64,000 nucleotides of DNA, taken from contig CAVTFG010000014.1 in assembly GCA_963734015.1 (NCBI GenBank), positions 124,001-188,000 on the forward strand. The letters are read 5' to 3'. The notes below the pieces were generated by a model that did no database searches, was not told the origin of the DNA, and saw only the letters and a program-made list of their open reading frames with translations. Positions 43,732 through 52,611 of the stretch are shown here, one piece after another. This DNA comes from JALZKA01 sp963734015 (GTDB taxonomy: Bacteria > Actinomycetota > Thermoleophilia > Solirubrobacterales > 70-9). The translations under genes were made by a program, and so were the position numbers. Every line of letters starts with the position of its first letter. The first letter of the stretch is position 1.

Positions 43732-44292
43732 CTAGTCCGGCAGTAGGTCGTCGCGGTAGCGGATGGGGCGCGACGGAGGGAAGCGCGCATAGGCGAGAAC
43801 GCCGTCCTGCGTGTCCTCGGGCGAGCCCGCGTTGTAACGAGCAGCAGTGTCGTCGGCGCAGTAGAAACCCCACGGCCCATCCTTCTGGAACTGACGCGAG
43901 CTCGCGCAGAGGAGCACGCACGGGCCGTCGCCCGCGCCCGCGAAGGCATGCCGCGTTTCCGGCGGGCAGTGCACGAAATCCCACTGCTTCAGCCGCCGCT
44001 CCTGGCCCTCGACGATCAGCACGGCCTCGCCCGAGAGGACCAGGAAGTCCTCCTGCTCGGTCTCCCAGTGGTACGTGTCGGTCGGTTCGCCCGGGCTCAC
44101 GATCCGGATCGCCATGCCGAGCATCGGGAAGAACGTCTCGGCCTCGTACTCGTCGACGCCCGTGAGCGGCAGGCTGTGGCCCCGTCCCGGATTCTCCATC
44201 CAGCGTGCGTCGCGCGCGTTCATGACGAACCAGCCCACGCTCGCGGGAACAAATCCTGCTTCGGTCGGCTCTAGCTTCGCTTCCGGAACCAT
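43732..44292 (-). CDS. Cupin domain protein
   Basis: A 186-residue protein. TYHWETEQEDFLVLSGEAVL (His/Glu metal box 1) and PPETRHAFAG (box 2) define one cupin fold. The N-terminal WFVMNARDARWMENPGRG and C-terminal Arg-rich tail are extensions. Possibly a sugar-phosphate or mannose-6-phosphate isomerase-like protein, but the substrate is unknown. Confidence 0.75.
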   Translation of the reverse strand: MVPEAKLEPTEAGFVPASVGWFVMNARDARWMENPGRGHSLPLTGVDEYEAETFFPMLGMAIRIVSPGEPTDTYHWETEQEDFLVLSGEAVLIVEGQERRLKQWDFVHCPPETRHAFAGAGDGPCVLLCASSRQFQKDGPWGFYCADDTAARYNAGSPEDTQDGVLAYARFPPSRPIRYRDDLLPD

Positions 44293-44301
44293 CGTGAGGA
44301 G

Positions 44302-44664
44302 CTAAACCACGCGCGGAGCGTGGGAACCGGAGTAGACGTCCTTACGGGCGATCAGACCGTCGCGAAATGGGAAGACATCGATGCCGTCCCACTCGATGAC
44401 GCGGCCCTCCGCATCCGTGGCGGTCGCCGTCCATTCGCTGACCACGAACTGATCGCCGACGTAGCGGCGGCGACCACGGAACCTCAGGTCGGGCTGATCC
44501 GCGAAGGTGGACTCGAGCAGGTCTCGAACCGCGGGTCCCTCGACTCGGACCCCGCGGGTGTGGTTCTCGAACACCATGTCCGCAGTGTGCATCGACATGA
44601 TCGCTTCGACGTCCTGGTCATTCCAAGCCTGGTCGTAGCGATCGATCAAGGCGGCCAGGTCCAC
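44302..44664 (-). CDS. SnoaL/NTF2-like protein
   Basis: A 120-residue protein. LIDRYDQAWNDQDVEAIMSM, HTADMVFENHT and EWDGIDVFPFRDGLIARKDV are the standard SnoaL-like polyketide-cyclase fold signatures. It ends 10 nt before the cupin gene on the same strand and is probably co-transcribed. A paralogue lies at 48668-49048. Confidence 0.8.
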   Translation of the reverse strand: MDLAALIDRYDQAWNDQDVEAIMSMHTADMVFENHTRGVRVEGPAVRDLLESTFADQPDLRFRGRRRYVGDQFVVSEWTATATDAEGRVIEWDGIDVFPFRDGLIARKDVYSGSHAPRVV

Positions 44665-44724
44665 GACGCGATCCTACCCGTGGGCCTGGTTGCACACCGA
44701 CAGCTCGGCGCGGTCCACACCGCC

Positions 44725-45111
44725 CTAACCCCGGCTCGCGATCTGGATCAGGTTGCCGCAGGTGTCATCGAAGACGGCCGTGGTGACCGATTGCATCTCG
44801 AGCGGCTCCTGCGTGAAGCGGACCCCGAGCGCCTGTAGCCGCCCGTACTCGGCGTTGACGTCGTCGACCGCGAACGACGTGTAGGGCATGCCGTCATCGA
44901 CCAGCGCCTGCTTGAACGGCTTGGCAGCAGGGTGGCCGTCCGGCTCCAGAAGCAGCTCGGTCCCGTCCGGGTCATCCGGTGAGACGACGGTCAGCCAGCG
45001 CGCTTCGCCGACCGGGACGTCGGTCTTCTTCACGAATCCTAGATTCTCCGTGTAGAAGCGCAATGCCCTGTCCTGGTCATCCACCAGGACGCTGGCCAGG
45101 TTGATCCTCAT
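44725..45111 (-). CDS. VOC/glyoxalase family protein
   Basis: A 128-residue single VOC module (LASVLVDDQDRALRFYTENL, GTELLLEPDG, FDDTCGNLIQIA). It follows an ArsR regulator in the same direction with a 16-nt gap, the usual ArsR-VOC pair, so expression is probably controlled by that regulator. Confidence 0.85.
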   Translation of the reverse strand: MRINLASVLVDDQDRALRFYTENLGFVKKTDVPVGEARWLTVVSPDDPDGTELLLEPDGHPAAKPFKQALVDDGMPYTSFAVDDVNAEYGRLQALGVRFTQEPLEMQSVTTAVFDDTCGNLIQIASRG

Positions 45112-45127
45112 CGCTTCGGCCTCCTCT

Positions 45128-45400
45128 TCAGTCCTCGATCGACCAGCGCTCCGCGATGCCCTTCAGCGGCGTGGTGTCGAGGTAGTGGAACTTGTATCTG
45201 CCCTCGCGCCTGCTGCTCACCAGGCCGGCTGCCTCCAGCACCTCCAGATGCTGCGAGATCGCCTGCCGCGACAACCCGAGCTCGTGCTTCATCGTCAGCC
45301 TTGTGCAGAGCTCGAACAGCGTCTGGCCGTCTCGGTCGTGGAGCTCGTCGAGAATCGCCCGTCTCGCGGGCGCCGCCAGCGCGTGGAACAAATCGGTCAA
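45128..45400 (-). CDS. ArsR-family winged-helix regulator
   Basis: A 90-residue repressor-type regulator: FHALAAPARRAILDELHDRD, LTMKHELGLSRQAISQHLEV (recognition helix) and EGRYKFHYLD (wing). It lacks the metal-binding ELCVCDL motif, as is usual for this VOC-linked subgroup. A perfect palindrome lies 8 nt upstream of its start. Confidence 0.9.
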   Translation of the reverse strand: MTDLFHALAAPARRAILDELHDRDGQTLFELCTRLTMKHELGLSRQAISQHLEVLEAAGLVSSRREGRYKFHYLDTTPLKGIAERWSIED

Positions 45401-45407
45401 TGCCGGG

Positions 45408-45439
45408 GATTATAGGCAAGTCGTCACTTGCCTATAATC
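45408..45439. promoter_or_regulatory. Perfect 32-bp palindromic operator with face-to-face promoter elements
   Basis: The arms GATTATAGGCAAGT and ACTTGCCTATAATC are exact inverted repeats of 14 bp around CGTC. Each end contains TATAAT on one strand and TTATAG 17 nt away, so both strands read as TTATAG-17-TATAAT: one palindrome could be both ArsR operator and bidirectional promoter for arsR and the acyltransferase gene. Confidence 0.8.
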
Positions 45440-45506
45440 CGTGATTCGGCTGCGCGATACTGAGAGCCTCGGTCCGGCGCCCGCCCGCCGGGCGCGAGCG
45501 ACGCAA

Positions 45507-46772
45507 ATGGAAGCCGGCACGATTCCCCTGACCGCAGAGGATCGCGCGATCCTCGACCTCGAGTCGCCGCGCGTCGCGGGCCACACCTGCAAGGTCATCG
45601 TGCTCGCCGAGGGTGGTCCCGGGCTCGGAGCGCTGCGCGACGAGGTCGCCGCGCGGCTTGGGGGCGCCCCGGAGCTTCTGCGGCGCCTCGACGGCCCGGC
45701 CGACGCCCCGGTTTGGCGCCAGGATCGCGACTTCGATCCAGCCGCGCACATCGTGTCCTCCAAGGACGCAATCGATGTGGATCAGGCCCGCCTCTGCGAA
45801 ACGGTGGGCCAGATCTTCGCGCAGCGACTCGATCGCTCGCGGCCCCTCTGGCGGATGGACGTCGTGTCCCTGGGTCAGGGGGGTAGCGCGATCGTCTGGC
45901 GCATTCACCACGCGCTCGCGGACGGCACCACGGCGATGCGACTCGCCCACGCCGTCCTCTTCGACGGGGTAACCGAGCACGGCGGAGCCCCGGCAAAGCG
46001 CGGGGCAACACCTGGCGCCGACGACGACGCCCGCCGCCGCCGCCGCCTCGCTGGACTGCTCCGACGCGAGTTCGCCCGCAGCCGTTCGCCCTCTCCGTTC
46101 GACGCTCAGATCGGAGCGCGGCGCGAGGTGGAGTTCGCGCGCATACCGCTCAGAGCGCTCCACGATGGAGTCAAGCGCCTGGCCGACGCTACGGTCAACG
46201 ACGCGGTCCTCGCCTGCGTGGCCGGTGGCCTTCGGCGCTGGATCGAGTTGCACCACGGCGACCTGGGCGACATGCGGGTGAAAGTGCCGGTCAGCCTTCA
46301 CCACGAGGGCGACGCGGTCAGCAACCGGGACTCGTTCTTCGCCGTCGCGCTCCCCATCGCCGAATCCGACCCCCTCGAGCGGCTGAGGCAGATCCACGCC
46401 GAGACCGCTGAGCGAAAGGAGGAGCACGACGCCGCGGAGATCGATGATCTGACGCGCGGGCTGGAGCGAGTATCGCCGCGGATGGAGCGAATCGTGAAGC
46501 GGCTCGAACGCAGCCCGCGACGCTTCGCGCTCAACGTCTCAAACGTCCCGGGCCCACGCGGTCGAATGACCATCCTGGGGACGCCGGTCAGCTCCCTTCG
46601 CAGCCTGGCCGAGATCGGCGAGCGCCACGCGCTGCGCGTGGCTGCGCTTTCCTACGCGGACGAGATCTGCCTCGGCCTGTGCGCGGATCCCGACGTCGTG
46701 CATGATCTCGGGGATCTCGCGCGGGGAATCGAGGCGGAGGCACAGAACTTCTTGCCCGCAGCGCCCGCCTAG
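45507..46772 (+). CDS. Wax ester synthase/diacylglycerol acyltransferase (WS/DGAT)
   Basis: A 421-residue enzyme. IPLTAEDRAILDLESPRVAG is the N-terminal signature, WRIHHALADGTTAMRLAHAV contains the catalytic HHxxxDG, and NDAVLACVAGGLRRW and NVSNVPGPRGRMTILG are later boxes. It esterifies acyl-CoA to alcohols or diacylglycerol for storage lipid. ATG 45507 gives the family start. An upstream GTG would lie inside the promoter. Confidence 0.88.
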   Translation: MEAGTIPLTAEDRAILDLESPRVAGHTCKVIVLAEGGPGLGALRDEVAARLGGAPELLRRLDGPADAPVWRQDRDFDPAAHIVSSKDAIDVDQARLCETVGQIFAQRLDRSRPLWRMDVVSLGQGGSAIVWRIHHALADGTTAMRLAHAVLFDGVTEHGGAPAKRGATPGADDDARRRRRLAGLLRREFARSRSPSPFDAQIGARREVEFARIPLRALHDGVKRLADATVNDAVLACVAGGLRRWIELHHGDLGDMRVKVPVSLHHEGDAVSNRDSFFAVALPIAESDPLERLRQIHAETAERKEEHDAAEIDDLTRGLERVSPRMERIVKRLERSPRRFALNVSNVPGPRGRMTILGTPVSSLRSLAEIGERHALRVAALSYADEICLGLCADPDVVHDLGDLARGIEAEAQNFLPAAPA

Positions 46773-46869
46773 CTGCCGATCCGCTCTCGGACGTGTGCGC
46801 GCCGACCACTGTCACTGGCGGCGCATCGATCTCGTCTCAACAGGGCAACCGGAAACGAGAGGAGCAGTG

Positions 46870-47832
46870 ATGAAGGTCTTCGTAGCCGGCGCCACAGGCG
46901 CAATCGGCAGAGAGCTCGTCCCGCAGCTCGTGGCGCGAGGCCACGAGGTGGTCGGGATGACCAGGAGCGCGTCGAAGCAGAACCTGGTGCGCAGCCTGGG
47001 AGCGCGCCCGGTAGTGGCCGACGCCCTGGACCCCGACGCAGTCGCGGAAGCGGTGGCGTCCGCCGAGCCCGAGGTGATCGTGCATCAGCTCACAGCGCTG
47101 TCCGGGCCGATGTCCGCGAGGGACATGCGGCACCCCGACCGCGCCCCTATGGCGAAGATGACCAACCGACTGCGGACCGAGGGGACGGACCATCTCCTCG
47201 CCGCCGGACGCGCGGTGGGGGCACGCCGCTTCGTGGCGCAGAGCTTCGGGGCCTTCCGATACGCCCGCACGGGCGGGCCGGTGCAGACCGAGGAGGATCC
47301 TCTCGATCCCAACCCGCCGGCGCCGCTGCGGTCGGTAGTGGAGGGGCTCCTCCATCTGGAGGACGCGGTGACGACGATCGACTGGGGCGAGGGTCTCGCG
47401 CTCCGCTATGGCGGCTTCTACGGCCCGGGGACCGGGATCAGCCTGGCTCCGGATGCGGTGATGGCGGCGGCGGTCCGCAAGCGACGGTTCCCGATCGTCG
47501 GCAGCGGCGGTGGCGTTTGGTCACACGTCCACGTCGAAGACGCCGCGGCGGCGACCGCCATCGCGGTCGAGAGCGGCCGGCCGGGTGTCTACTACATCGT
47601 CGACGACGAGCCCGCGCCGGTGCGGGAGTGGCTGCCGGTGCTGGCGAGCGCGCTGGGTGCCAAGCCGCCAAGGCGTGTCCCACGCTGGCTGGGGCGGCTC
47701 CTGGCCGGTGAGGCGGCGACGGTCATGATGACCGACGTGCGGGGTGCCTCGAACGAGAAGGCGAAACGCGAGCTCGGCTGGCAGCTTCGGTATCCGAGCT
47801 GGCGGCACGGCCTCGCGCAGGGGCTCGGCTGA
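46870..47832 (+). CDS. NAD-dependent epimerase/dehydratase family protein
   Basis: A 320-residue extended-SDR fold protein. VFVAGATGAIGRELVPQL is the NAD-binding motif and FVAQSFGAFRY the active-site region. The expected YxxxK is replaced by RYARTGG, so catalysis is uncertain. GGAGAAT-like GAGAGGAGCAG precedes the ATG at 46870. The substrate is unknown. Confidence 0.8.
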   Translation: MKVFVAGATGAIGRELVPQLVARGHEVVGMTRSASKQNLVRSLGARPVVADALDPDAVAEAVASAEPEVIVHQLTALSGPMSARDMRHPDRAPMAKMTNRLRTEGTDHLLAAGRAVGARRFVAQSFGAFRYARTGGPVQTEEDPLDPNPPAPLRSVVEGLLHLEDAVTTIDWGEGLALRYGGFYGPGTGISLAPDAVMAAAVRKRRFPIVGSGGGVWSHVHVEDAAAATAIAVESGRPGVYYIVDDEPAPVREWLPVLASALGAKPPRRVPRWLGRLLAGEAATVMMTDVRGASNEKAKRELGWQLRYPSWRHGLAQGLG

Positions 47833-47906
47833 GGATGGTCGAACGAGGCGCTCCGCTTCTACTTACGGCAACGAAGTAGCCGGTCATCCTTCAGCGGTCG
47901 GGCGGC

Positions 47907-48671
47907 TCACGCGTCGACCCCACGGAGACGGAACCGGTGCCACCGCGCGTCCATGCCCTGCCCTTCGAGCGAGCGACTGCGATCGTCCCGGATCGGGAGC
48001 ATCGTCCAGACCCCGAAACCGATGCGAGCGTGTTCGGGGATCAAGGTGCCGTGGGCCTCGTACACCGTGTGCCCGTCGACGCGCCAGGCCGCGCTCGATC
48101 TGCTTCGGTCGAGCGTGATCTCGCACGCGCGTAGCCGGGTGAAGTCGTCGTCGAAGTCCTCGTACGGCGACTCCACTACGTGGTAGAACGGCTCGCCCGT
48201 TCCGCCGCCGCCCAAGCCCAATTGCTCGTGCAGGGCGAACACGCGGGTCGAGGTGCCGCAGACGGCGAACACGCGCTTGCTCACGTCGAGATCGAAGACG
48301 TGGAAGGCGGCCATTCCCAGACGGAAGTCCCCCGGGTCCCCGCCGATGTTCTTGACCGCGAGATCGACGGCAAACGTCGCGGGCCGATCCGCCGGCAGCT
48401 CGAACCGGCCCGTCGAGAAGATGAGGTACTTGGGACTGTCGGCGGGCTGAAACGTGTCGTGCGACAACGAGAAGCGCGGAATCGTCACTCGCACCTCGCC
48501 CTCGCCGACGGTCAGCTCCGCATTGGGGTCCAACGGGATGTGCTCGCCGCCGGTCGGGCTCGGCAGGCGCGCCGGGCTCCAGCGCGCATCGTCGAGGCCG
48601 GGCCCCACGAGCTCGTCGTAGCTGACGAAGCCGTCGCCGGCGGCGGTCGGGGCCTGCGTCTCAGGCGTCAT
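47907..48671 (-). CDS. DUF6081-like protein
   Basis: A 254-residue protein. SYDELVGPGLDDARWSPARL, HDTFQPADSPKYLIFSTGRF, AAFHVFDLDVSKRVFAVCGT and a C-terminal lectin-like TRLRACEITLDRSRSS suggest a beta-sandwich (concanavalin-like) fold with no assigned function. The ATG at 48671 overlaps the upstream gene stop (ATGA). Confidence 0.7.
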   Translation of the reverse strand: MTPETQAPTAAGDGFVSYDELVGPGLDDARWSPARLPSPTGGEHIPLDPNAELTVGEGEVRVTIPRFSLSHDTFQPADSPKYLIFSTGRFELPADRPATFAVDLAVKNIGGDPGDFRLGMAAFHVFDLDVSKRVFAVCGTSTRVFALHEQLGLGGGGTGEPFYHVVESPYEDFDDDFTRLRACEITLDRSRSSAAWRVDGHTVYEAHGTLIPEHARIGFGVWTMLPIRDDRSRSLEGQGMDARWHRFRLRGVDA

Positions 48672-49048
48672 CGCTCGACGATCTTCCAGTACGAGTCCTT
48701 GCGAGCGATCTTCCCCTCGCTGAACTCGAACAGATCGCATCCCTGGACCTCCACGCGCTCGCCCGACGTGTCGGTCCCGGTGATCGTCCACTCGGACACA
48801 CCTCGATCGCCGGCGACCCAGTGCCGGTCCTTCCCGTAGTGGATGTCCGGAATCCCCGCGAAGCGGGCCTCGATGCCCTCCCGGACCTGAGCTCTGCCCT
48901 CGAGCCTTCGGCCCCAGGGATCCGGGCCGCGTGGCATCTCGAAGACGCAGTCCTCCGCAAGGAACGCCATGACGCCGTCTACGTCGTGTCGATTGAAGGC
49001 GTCAAGGAAGCGCTCGAGCATTCCGACGTCGGGTGATTCCTCGCCCAT
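48668..49048 (-). CDS. SnoaL/NTF2-like protein
   Basis: A 126-residue protein: LERFLDAFNRHDVDGVMAFL, CVFEMPRGPDPWGRRLEGRA, EWTITGTD and DLFEFSEGKIARKDSYWKI. It resembles the protein at 44302-44664 in layout. It starts the two-gene unit ending in the DUF6081-like gene, with a 4-nt overlap. Confidence 0.8.
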   Translation of the reverse strand: MGEESPDVGMLERFLDAFNRHDVDGVMAFLAEDCVFEMPRGPDPWGRRLEGRAQVREGIEARFAGIPDIHYGKDRHWVAGDRGVSEWTITGTDTSGERVEVQGCDLFEFSEGKIARKDSYWKIVER

Positions 49049-49132
49049 CTGGCCTCCCGTCGCAGGATATCCGCGCCTCGGTGCAAGACGCCGATGGCCG
49101 CTTAGGAGGTCAGTCTCCCTCGATCGCCCAGG

Positions 49133-49305
49133 TCGAGTTTCAAGGTCGACCTCGCGGTGGACGGCGAGGACGGTCTGCGGCGAGCGTCGGTCGGTAACGC
49201 CGACCTCGTCGTTCTCGATCTCCTGATGCCGCGCACCGACGGGCTGGAGATGTGCACGGCACTCCCCGCCGCGGGCGTCCGCACCCCGGTCCTGATGCGG
49301 ACCGA
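49133..49305 (+). pseudogene. Receiver-domain fragment (plus strand)
   Basis: Translation reads FKVDLAVDGEDGLRRA, LVVLDLLMPRTDGLEMC and AAGVRTPVLMRT, the middle of a CheY-like receiver with its phospho-Asp, but the start and end are missing. Confidence 0.55.
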
Positions 49306-49409
49306 AAGCTGCGAGGCCGCGCCAGTCGGGTCGAGCGCGGTCGACTGCGGCCTCGATAAGCCGGCGCCTCGCCGCGATCGCTCGTGGCGCCCGCGTCAAG
49401 GCATCGCGC

Positions 49410-49471
49410 ATCGGTGGCTCGTCGTCGATGACGAGCACCTCTGGTCGTGCTGGGTCGGAGCCTGCCGGCAT
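49410..49471 (-). pseudogene. Receiver-domain N-terminal fragment (minus strand)
   Basis: Minus-strand translation gives PEVLVIDDEPPMRDALTRA, the acidic-pair start of a receiver, and then loses similarity. It points the other way from the fragment at 49133-49305, suggesting a rearranged response-regulator gene. Confidence 0.45.
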
Positions 49472-49629
49472 CTCTCCTGCCTCCGGGATTCTCCTCGGTT
49501 CGGGTAAGAGGCTGGTCAGAAACCTTACGTACCGACGCTGTGTGGGAGGATCGTCGCGGCAGCGCGGAGACCGGGCGCTGCCGTCCGAAGGGAGGCGCCA
49601 CGCCGGCAGATCGCCCCGAGCTCTCGAGC

Positions 49630-50793
49630 ATGGCGGATGACTACGCGCGGCACGCGCTCTCGCAGCGCGCCGCGTTCGAGGCGACCCACCCGGGGGCGTT
49701 GGAAGCCGCTCGGCTGTTCGGGGACGAGCCTGTGCTCCGCGTGGCCGATCTCGGCGCCGCCGACGGCGTCAACTCCCACGGCCTGATCCGGGATCTCGTG
49801 AAGGAGCGCGCCGGCCGGCAGCTGATCTACGCGCTCGTCGACCTTCCGACAAACGCATGGGGGATCGCGGCCGACCACCTGCGGCAAGCCTTCGGCGGAG
49901 CGGCAGACGGGCATGACGTGGTCGTCATCCCCGGCCCGGGCGATGCGGGCCCGGGGGTCGCCGATAACGGTTCCGGTGCCCACTACGCCTCGCCCGAAGC
50001 GCACGGCGAGGCCTGCCGGCGCGCGGTCGAGCACAGCCCGCCCCCCGCCGTGGTGATCAGCATGGCGGGCATCCCCCTCCAGGAGGCCCCCTGCCTCCCG
50101 CCGGGCAGCGTGCACGTCGCGGTCACCGGCACCGCGCTGCACTGGGTCGCCGACGCGGCCGGCCTTGCCTCGACCGGGTCGGTCTTCCCGGGCTACTCGG
50201 ACCACACGGACGAGGCCGAGCGCCGCGCCTGGCGCGTGGCCGCGGCGCGGCAGTGGGAGCGGCTGCTCGAGATGCGCGCCATGGAGCTGGCGCCGGGCGG
50301 CCGGCTCATTGCCGCGGTCCCGGCCTCCCCCGCTCCGTGCCCGGAGAGGACGGGGCCCTACGTGGAGATCATCGGGGACATGAACCGGCTGCTCGCCGAC
50401 TGGTGCCGAGCGGGACGCATCAGCGAGGGCACGGTCGCCGCTGTCGTCGTTCCGGTGTGGATGCGAACGCTCGACGAGATCCTTGCCCCCTTCGAGGCGG
50501 GCGGCGGGCGCGTCGCCGGCCTCAAGCTCGAGAGCGCAGAGCTCTTCCGGCTCGACAATCCGTACAGGCACGAGGATCCCGCCGTGTTCGCGCGGGACTA
50601 CGTGCGGAGCGCGGCCGCATGGGGCCAACCGCTCCTCCTCCGCGCCTTCGCGCGCGAGGGCGAGGACCGTGCCCCCGGCCTCCTCGCTGACTTCCTCGGC
50701 GAGCTCGAGGAGCGTGTGGCCGATGCCCCCGACCGCTACCGCTGGGACTACATCGAGGCGCTCATCGTCTGCCGCCGAGAGTCAGACGGTTGA
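49630..50793 (+). CDS. SABATH-like SAM-dependent carboxyl methyltransferase
   Basis: A 387-residue protein. RVADLGAADGVNSHGLIRDL is the SAM motif, TALHWVAD matches the aromatic acid-binding segment (SSxSLHWL in plants), and SGAHYASPEAH, EIIGDMNRLL and VPVWMRTLDEILAPFE are also family-like. Plant relatives methylate carboxylates such as salicylate or jasmonate; bacterial members are scarce. The start is ATG 49630. Preceding 100 bp hold no clear ribosome site. Confidence 0.75.
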   Translation: MADDYARHALSQRAAFEATHPGALEAARLFGDEPVLRVADLGAADGVNSHGLIRDLVKERAGRQLIYALVDLPTNAWGIAADHLRQAFGGAADGHDVVVIPGPGDAGPGVADNGSGAHYASPEAHGEACRRAVEHSPPPAVVISMAGIPLQEAPCLPPGSVHVAVTGTALHWVADAAGLASTGSVFPGYSDHTDEAERRAWRVAAARQWERLLEMRAMELAPGGRLIAAVPASPAPCPERTGPYVEIIGDMNRLLADWCRAGRISEGTVAAVVVPVWMRTLDEILAPFEAGGGRVAGLKLESAELFRLDNPYRHEDPAVFARDYVRSAAAWGQPLLLRAFAREGEDRAPGLLADFLGELEERVADAPDRYRWDYIEALIVCRRESDG

Positions 50794-50855
50794 CAGAGGC
50801 GAGCGCGCCGGCCGCATGTGGGCAGGCTCCCGCGTCGGCCCAATACGATGGATTC

Positions 50856-51401
50856 ATGCCCGACAGCCTTCACTTCACCGACTCCGACGAGGCGAACGAG
50901 CTGATCGCATCGGATCCGATGGCGCTGCTGGTCGGGTTCGCTTTGGACCAGCAGGTCACCGTGCAGAAGGCGTTCTCCGGGCCGCTCGACCTGAAGCGGC
51001 GTCTGGGCTCGATCGACGCCGAGATGCTGGCGAGCGCGGATCTCGAGCCGGTGTTCCGCCAGAAGCCCGCGATCCACCGCTACCCCGGCAACATGGCGAA
51101 GCGCGTGCACGAGCTCGCCGTGCACGTGCGCGACGAGTACGGCGGCGAGGCGGACCGGGTCTGGGCCGACGCCGCCGACTCCGACGAGCTGCGCACCAGG
51201 ATCGCCGCGCTGCCCGGCTTCGGCGAGATGAAGATCAAGGCGCTGGGAGCGGTCCTTGCGAAGCGCTTCGGGATCGAGGTGGCCGAGGGGCTGGTGCCGC
51301 CGCATCCGACCCTGGGCGACGTGGACTCCGCCGCCGCGCTCGACGACTACCAGGCCGCGAAGCGCGCCCACAAGGCGGAGTGGGCGAAGGCCCGCGCCTG
51401 A
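50856..51401 (+). CDS. HhH-GPD-type base-excision DNA repair protein
   Basis: A 181-residue protein with a helix-hairpin-helix IAALPGFGEMKIKALGAVLA and an upstream helical domain (LLVGFALDQQVTVQKAFSGP) as in the HhH-GPD glycosylase family. It has no Fe-S cluster Cys. It would remove damaged bases. The catalytic Asp is not securely located (DAADSDEL region). It lies 62 nt downstream of the methyltransferase. Confidence 0.8.
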   Translation: MPDSLHFTDSDEANELIASDPMALLVGFALDQQVTVQKAFSGPLDLKRRLGSIDAEMLASADLEPVFRQKPAIHRYPGNMAKRVHELAVHVRDEYGGEADRVWADAADSDELRTRIAALPGFGEMKIKALGAVLAKRFGIEVAEGLVPPHPTLGDVDSAAALDDYQAAKRAHKAEWAKARA

Positions 51402-51402
51402 T

Positions 51403-52569
51403 TCAGACGTCCTCGGCGCCCGCCGGCGTGAGCGGGATTCCGGTGCGCTTCAGGTTCGCCAGGCTCGCCAGAAGGAGGAACGCAGCCAGGATGCCGAAGG
51501 CAAGCGGGCCCTCCCCGCCGGCGAGGGCATGGCCGATGACCGGGATCGCCACGATCGGCGGCACGAGCGCCGCGAAGGTCATGAGCGCCACCGGCTCGCC
51601 CGGCGCCGGCGGATAGAGGTTCTGCGCCTCCGTGAGGGCGGTTGCGTACGGAATCCCGAAGCCCGACGCGATCAGCACCACGGCGGCGAAGGCGGCCGCC
51701 TCGGCCGGCTCGAAGGCGAGCAGCGCCATCCCGATCGCCGCCAGGGCGAGCGCCCCGCCGAGCACCCAATGCGGCACTCCTCGCTGCTTGAGCTGGGCCC
51801 CGAAGACACGCACCCCCGCGGAGATGCCGAACAGCAGGAAGGCGACCAGGCCGGCGAGGCTGGTCGTCACGTCCCCCTCGCGAGCCAGGAACTCGATCAG
51901 CCACGCGCTCAGCATCATCGGCACGCCGTAGATCGAGACGAAGAGCAGCGACAGGCGATACACCCGGGCGCGGCGCCACGCAGCGTTCAGGAAGCCTTTC
52001 GAGCGAGGTTCAGCGACATGCTCGGACCGGGTGCCTCCCGGGACCGCCAGGTACGCGGCGACCCCGAGTGCGGCGCTGATCAGGAACCCCACGCGCCAAT
52101 CGACCCCGAGGTCGGCCAGCCCGCTTCCCACCAGGAGGGCGAGCGCGATCCCGAGCTGGACCGAAGCGCCGAAGATCCCGACCAGGCGGACACCGCCGGC
52201 TTTCTGCGCCCAGACCACCCCGAGCGTGTTAGCCACGGCGAACGCTAGGCCCGGGAGCACGCGGCCGACGGCGAGGCCGGCGAAGATCGGCGTGACCGCG
52301 AACAGCAGGTTGCCGACCACGAGCACCGCGCACTCCATCCTGAGGCCGCGCTCGAGGCCGACGCGCTGCCCGAGCTGCGCGGCGAACAGCAGGCCGACGA
52401 GGCACGAGCCGAGGAACAAGGTCCCCGCGAGGATCCCGACCACCGCCAGTGAGACATCGAACTCGTCGGCGATCTCGGAGACCACCGGCCCGACGTTCCC
52501 GCCGTTCCAGGCCGAGCTGACGCCGACGAGGACCACCGCCAGCGTGACCCGAGGGGAAGCGCGGTTCAT
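51403..52569 (-). CDS. MFS transporter
   Basis: A 388-residue protein with about 12 TM helices. WNGGNVGPVVSEIADEFDVS opens TM1, GVVWAQKAGGVRLVGIFGAS is the loop between halves, and SAWLIEFLAREG and AFLLLASLANLKRTGIPL close it. Substrate unknown; an efflux role is plausible. The gene converges with the HhH-GPD gene. Confidence 0.85.
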   Translation of the reverse strand: MNRASPRVTLAVVLVGVSSAWNGGNVGPVVSEIADEFDVSLAVVGILAGTLFLGSCLVGLLFAAQLGQRVGLERGLRMECAVLVVGNLLFAVTPIFAGLAVGRVLPGLAFAVANTLGVVWAQKAGGVRLVGIFGASVQLGIALALLVGSGLADLGVDWRVGFLISAALGVAAYLAVPGGTRSEHVAEPRSKGFLNAAWRRARVYRLSLLFVSIYGVPMMLSAWLIEFLAREGDVTTSLAGLVAFLLFGISAGVRVFGAQLKQRGVPHWVLGGALALAAIGMALLAFEPAEAAAFAAVVLIASGFGIPYATALTEAQNLYPPAPGEPVALMTFAALVPPIVAIPVIGHALAGGEGPLAFGILAAFLLLASLANLKRTGIPLTPAGAEDV

Positions 52570-52611
52570 CGGCCGGTCCGCACCTTCCCCGGTTGGCTCT
52601 CCGCCTGCGCC

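Noticed and set aside
45441..45506. GTG start at 45441 for the wax-ester synthase
   Set aside because: It lies right at the promoter/operator palindrome, before the expected transcript start, and adds 22 non-conserved residues.
48672..48791. Upstream extension of the DUF6081-like gene
   Set aside because: The extra 40 residues are out of character and overlap the SnoaL-like gene. ATG 48671 gives the usual ATGA coupling.
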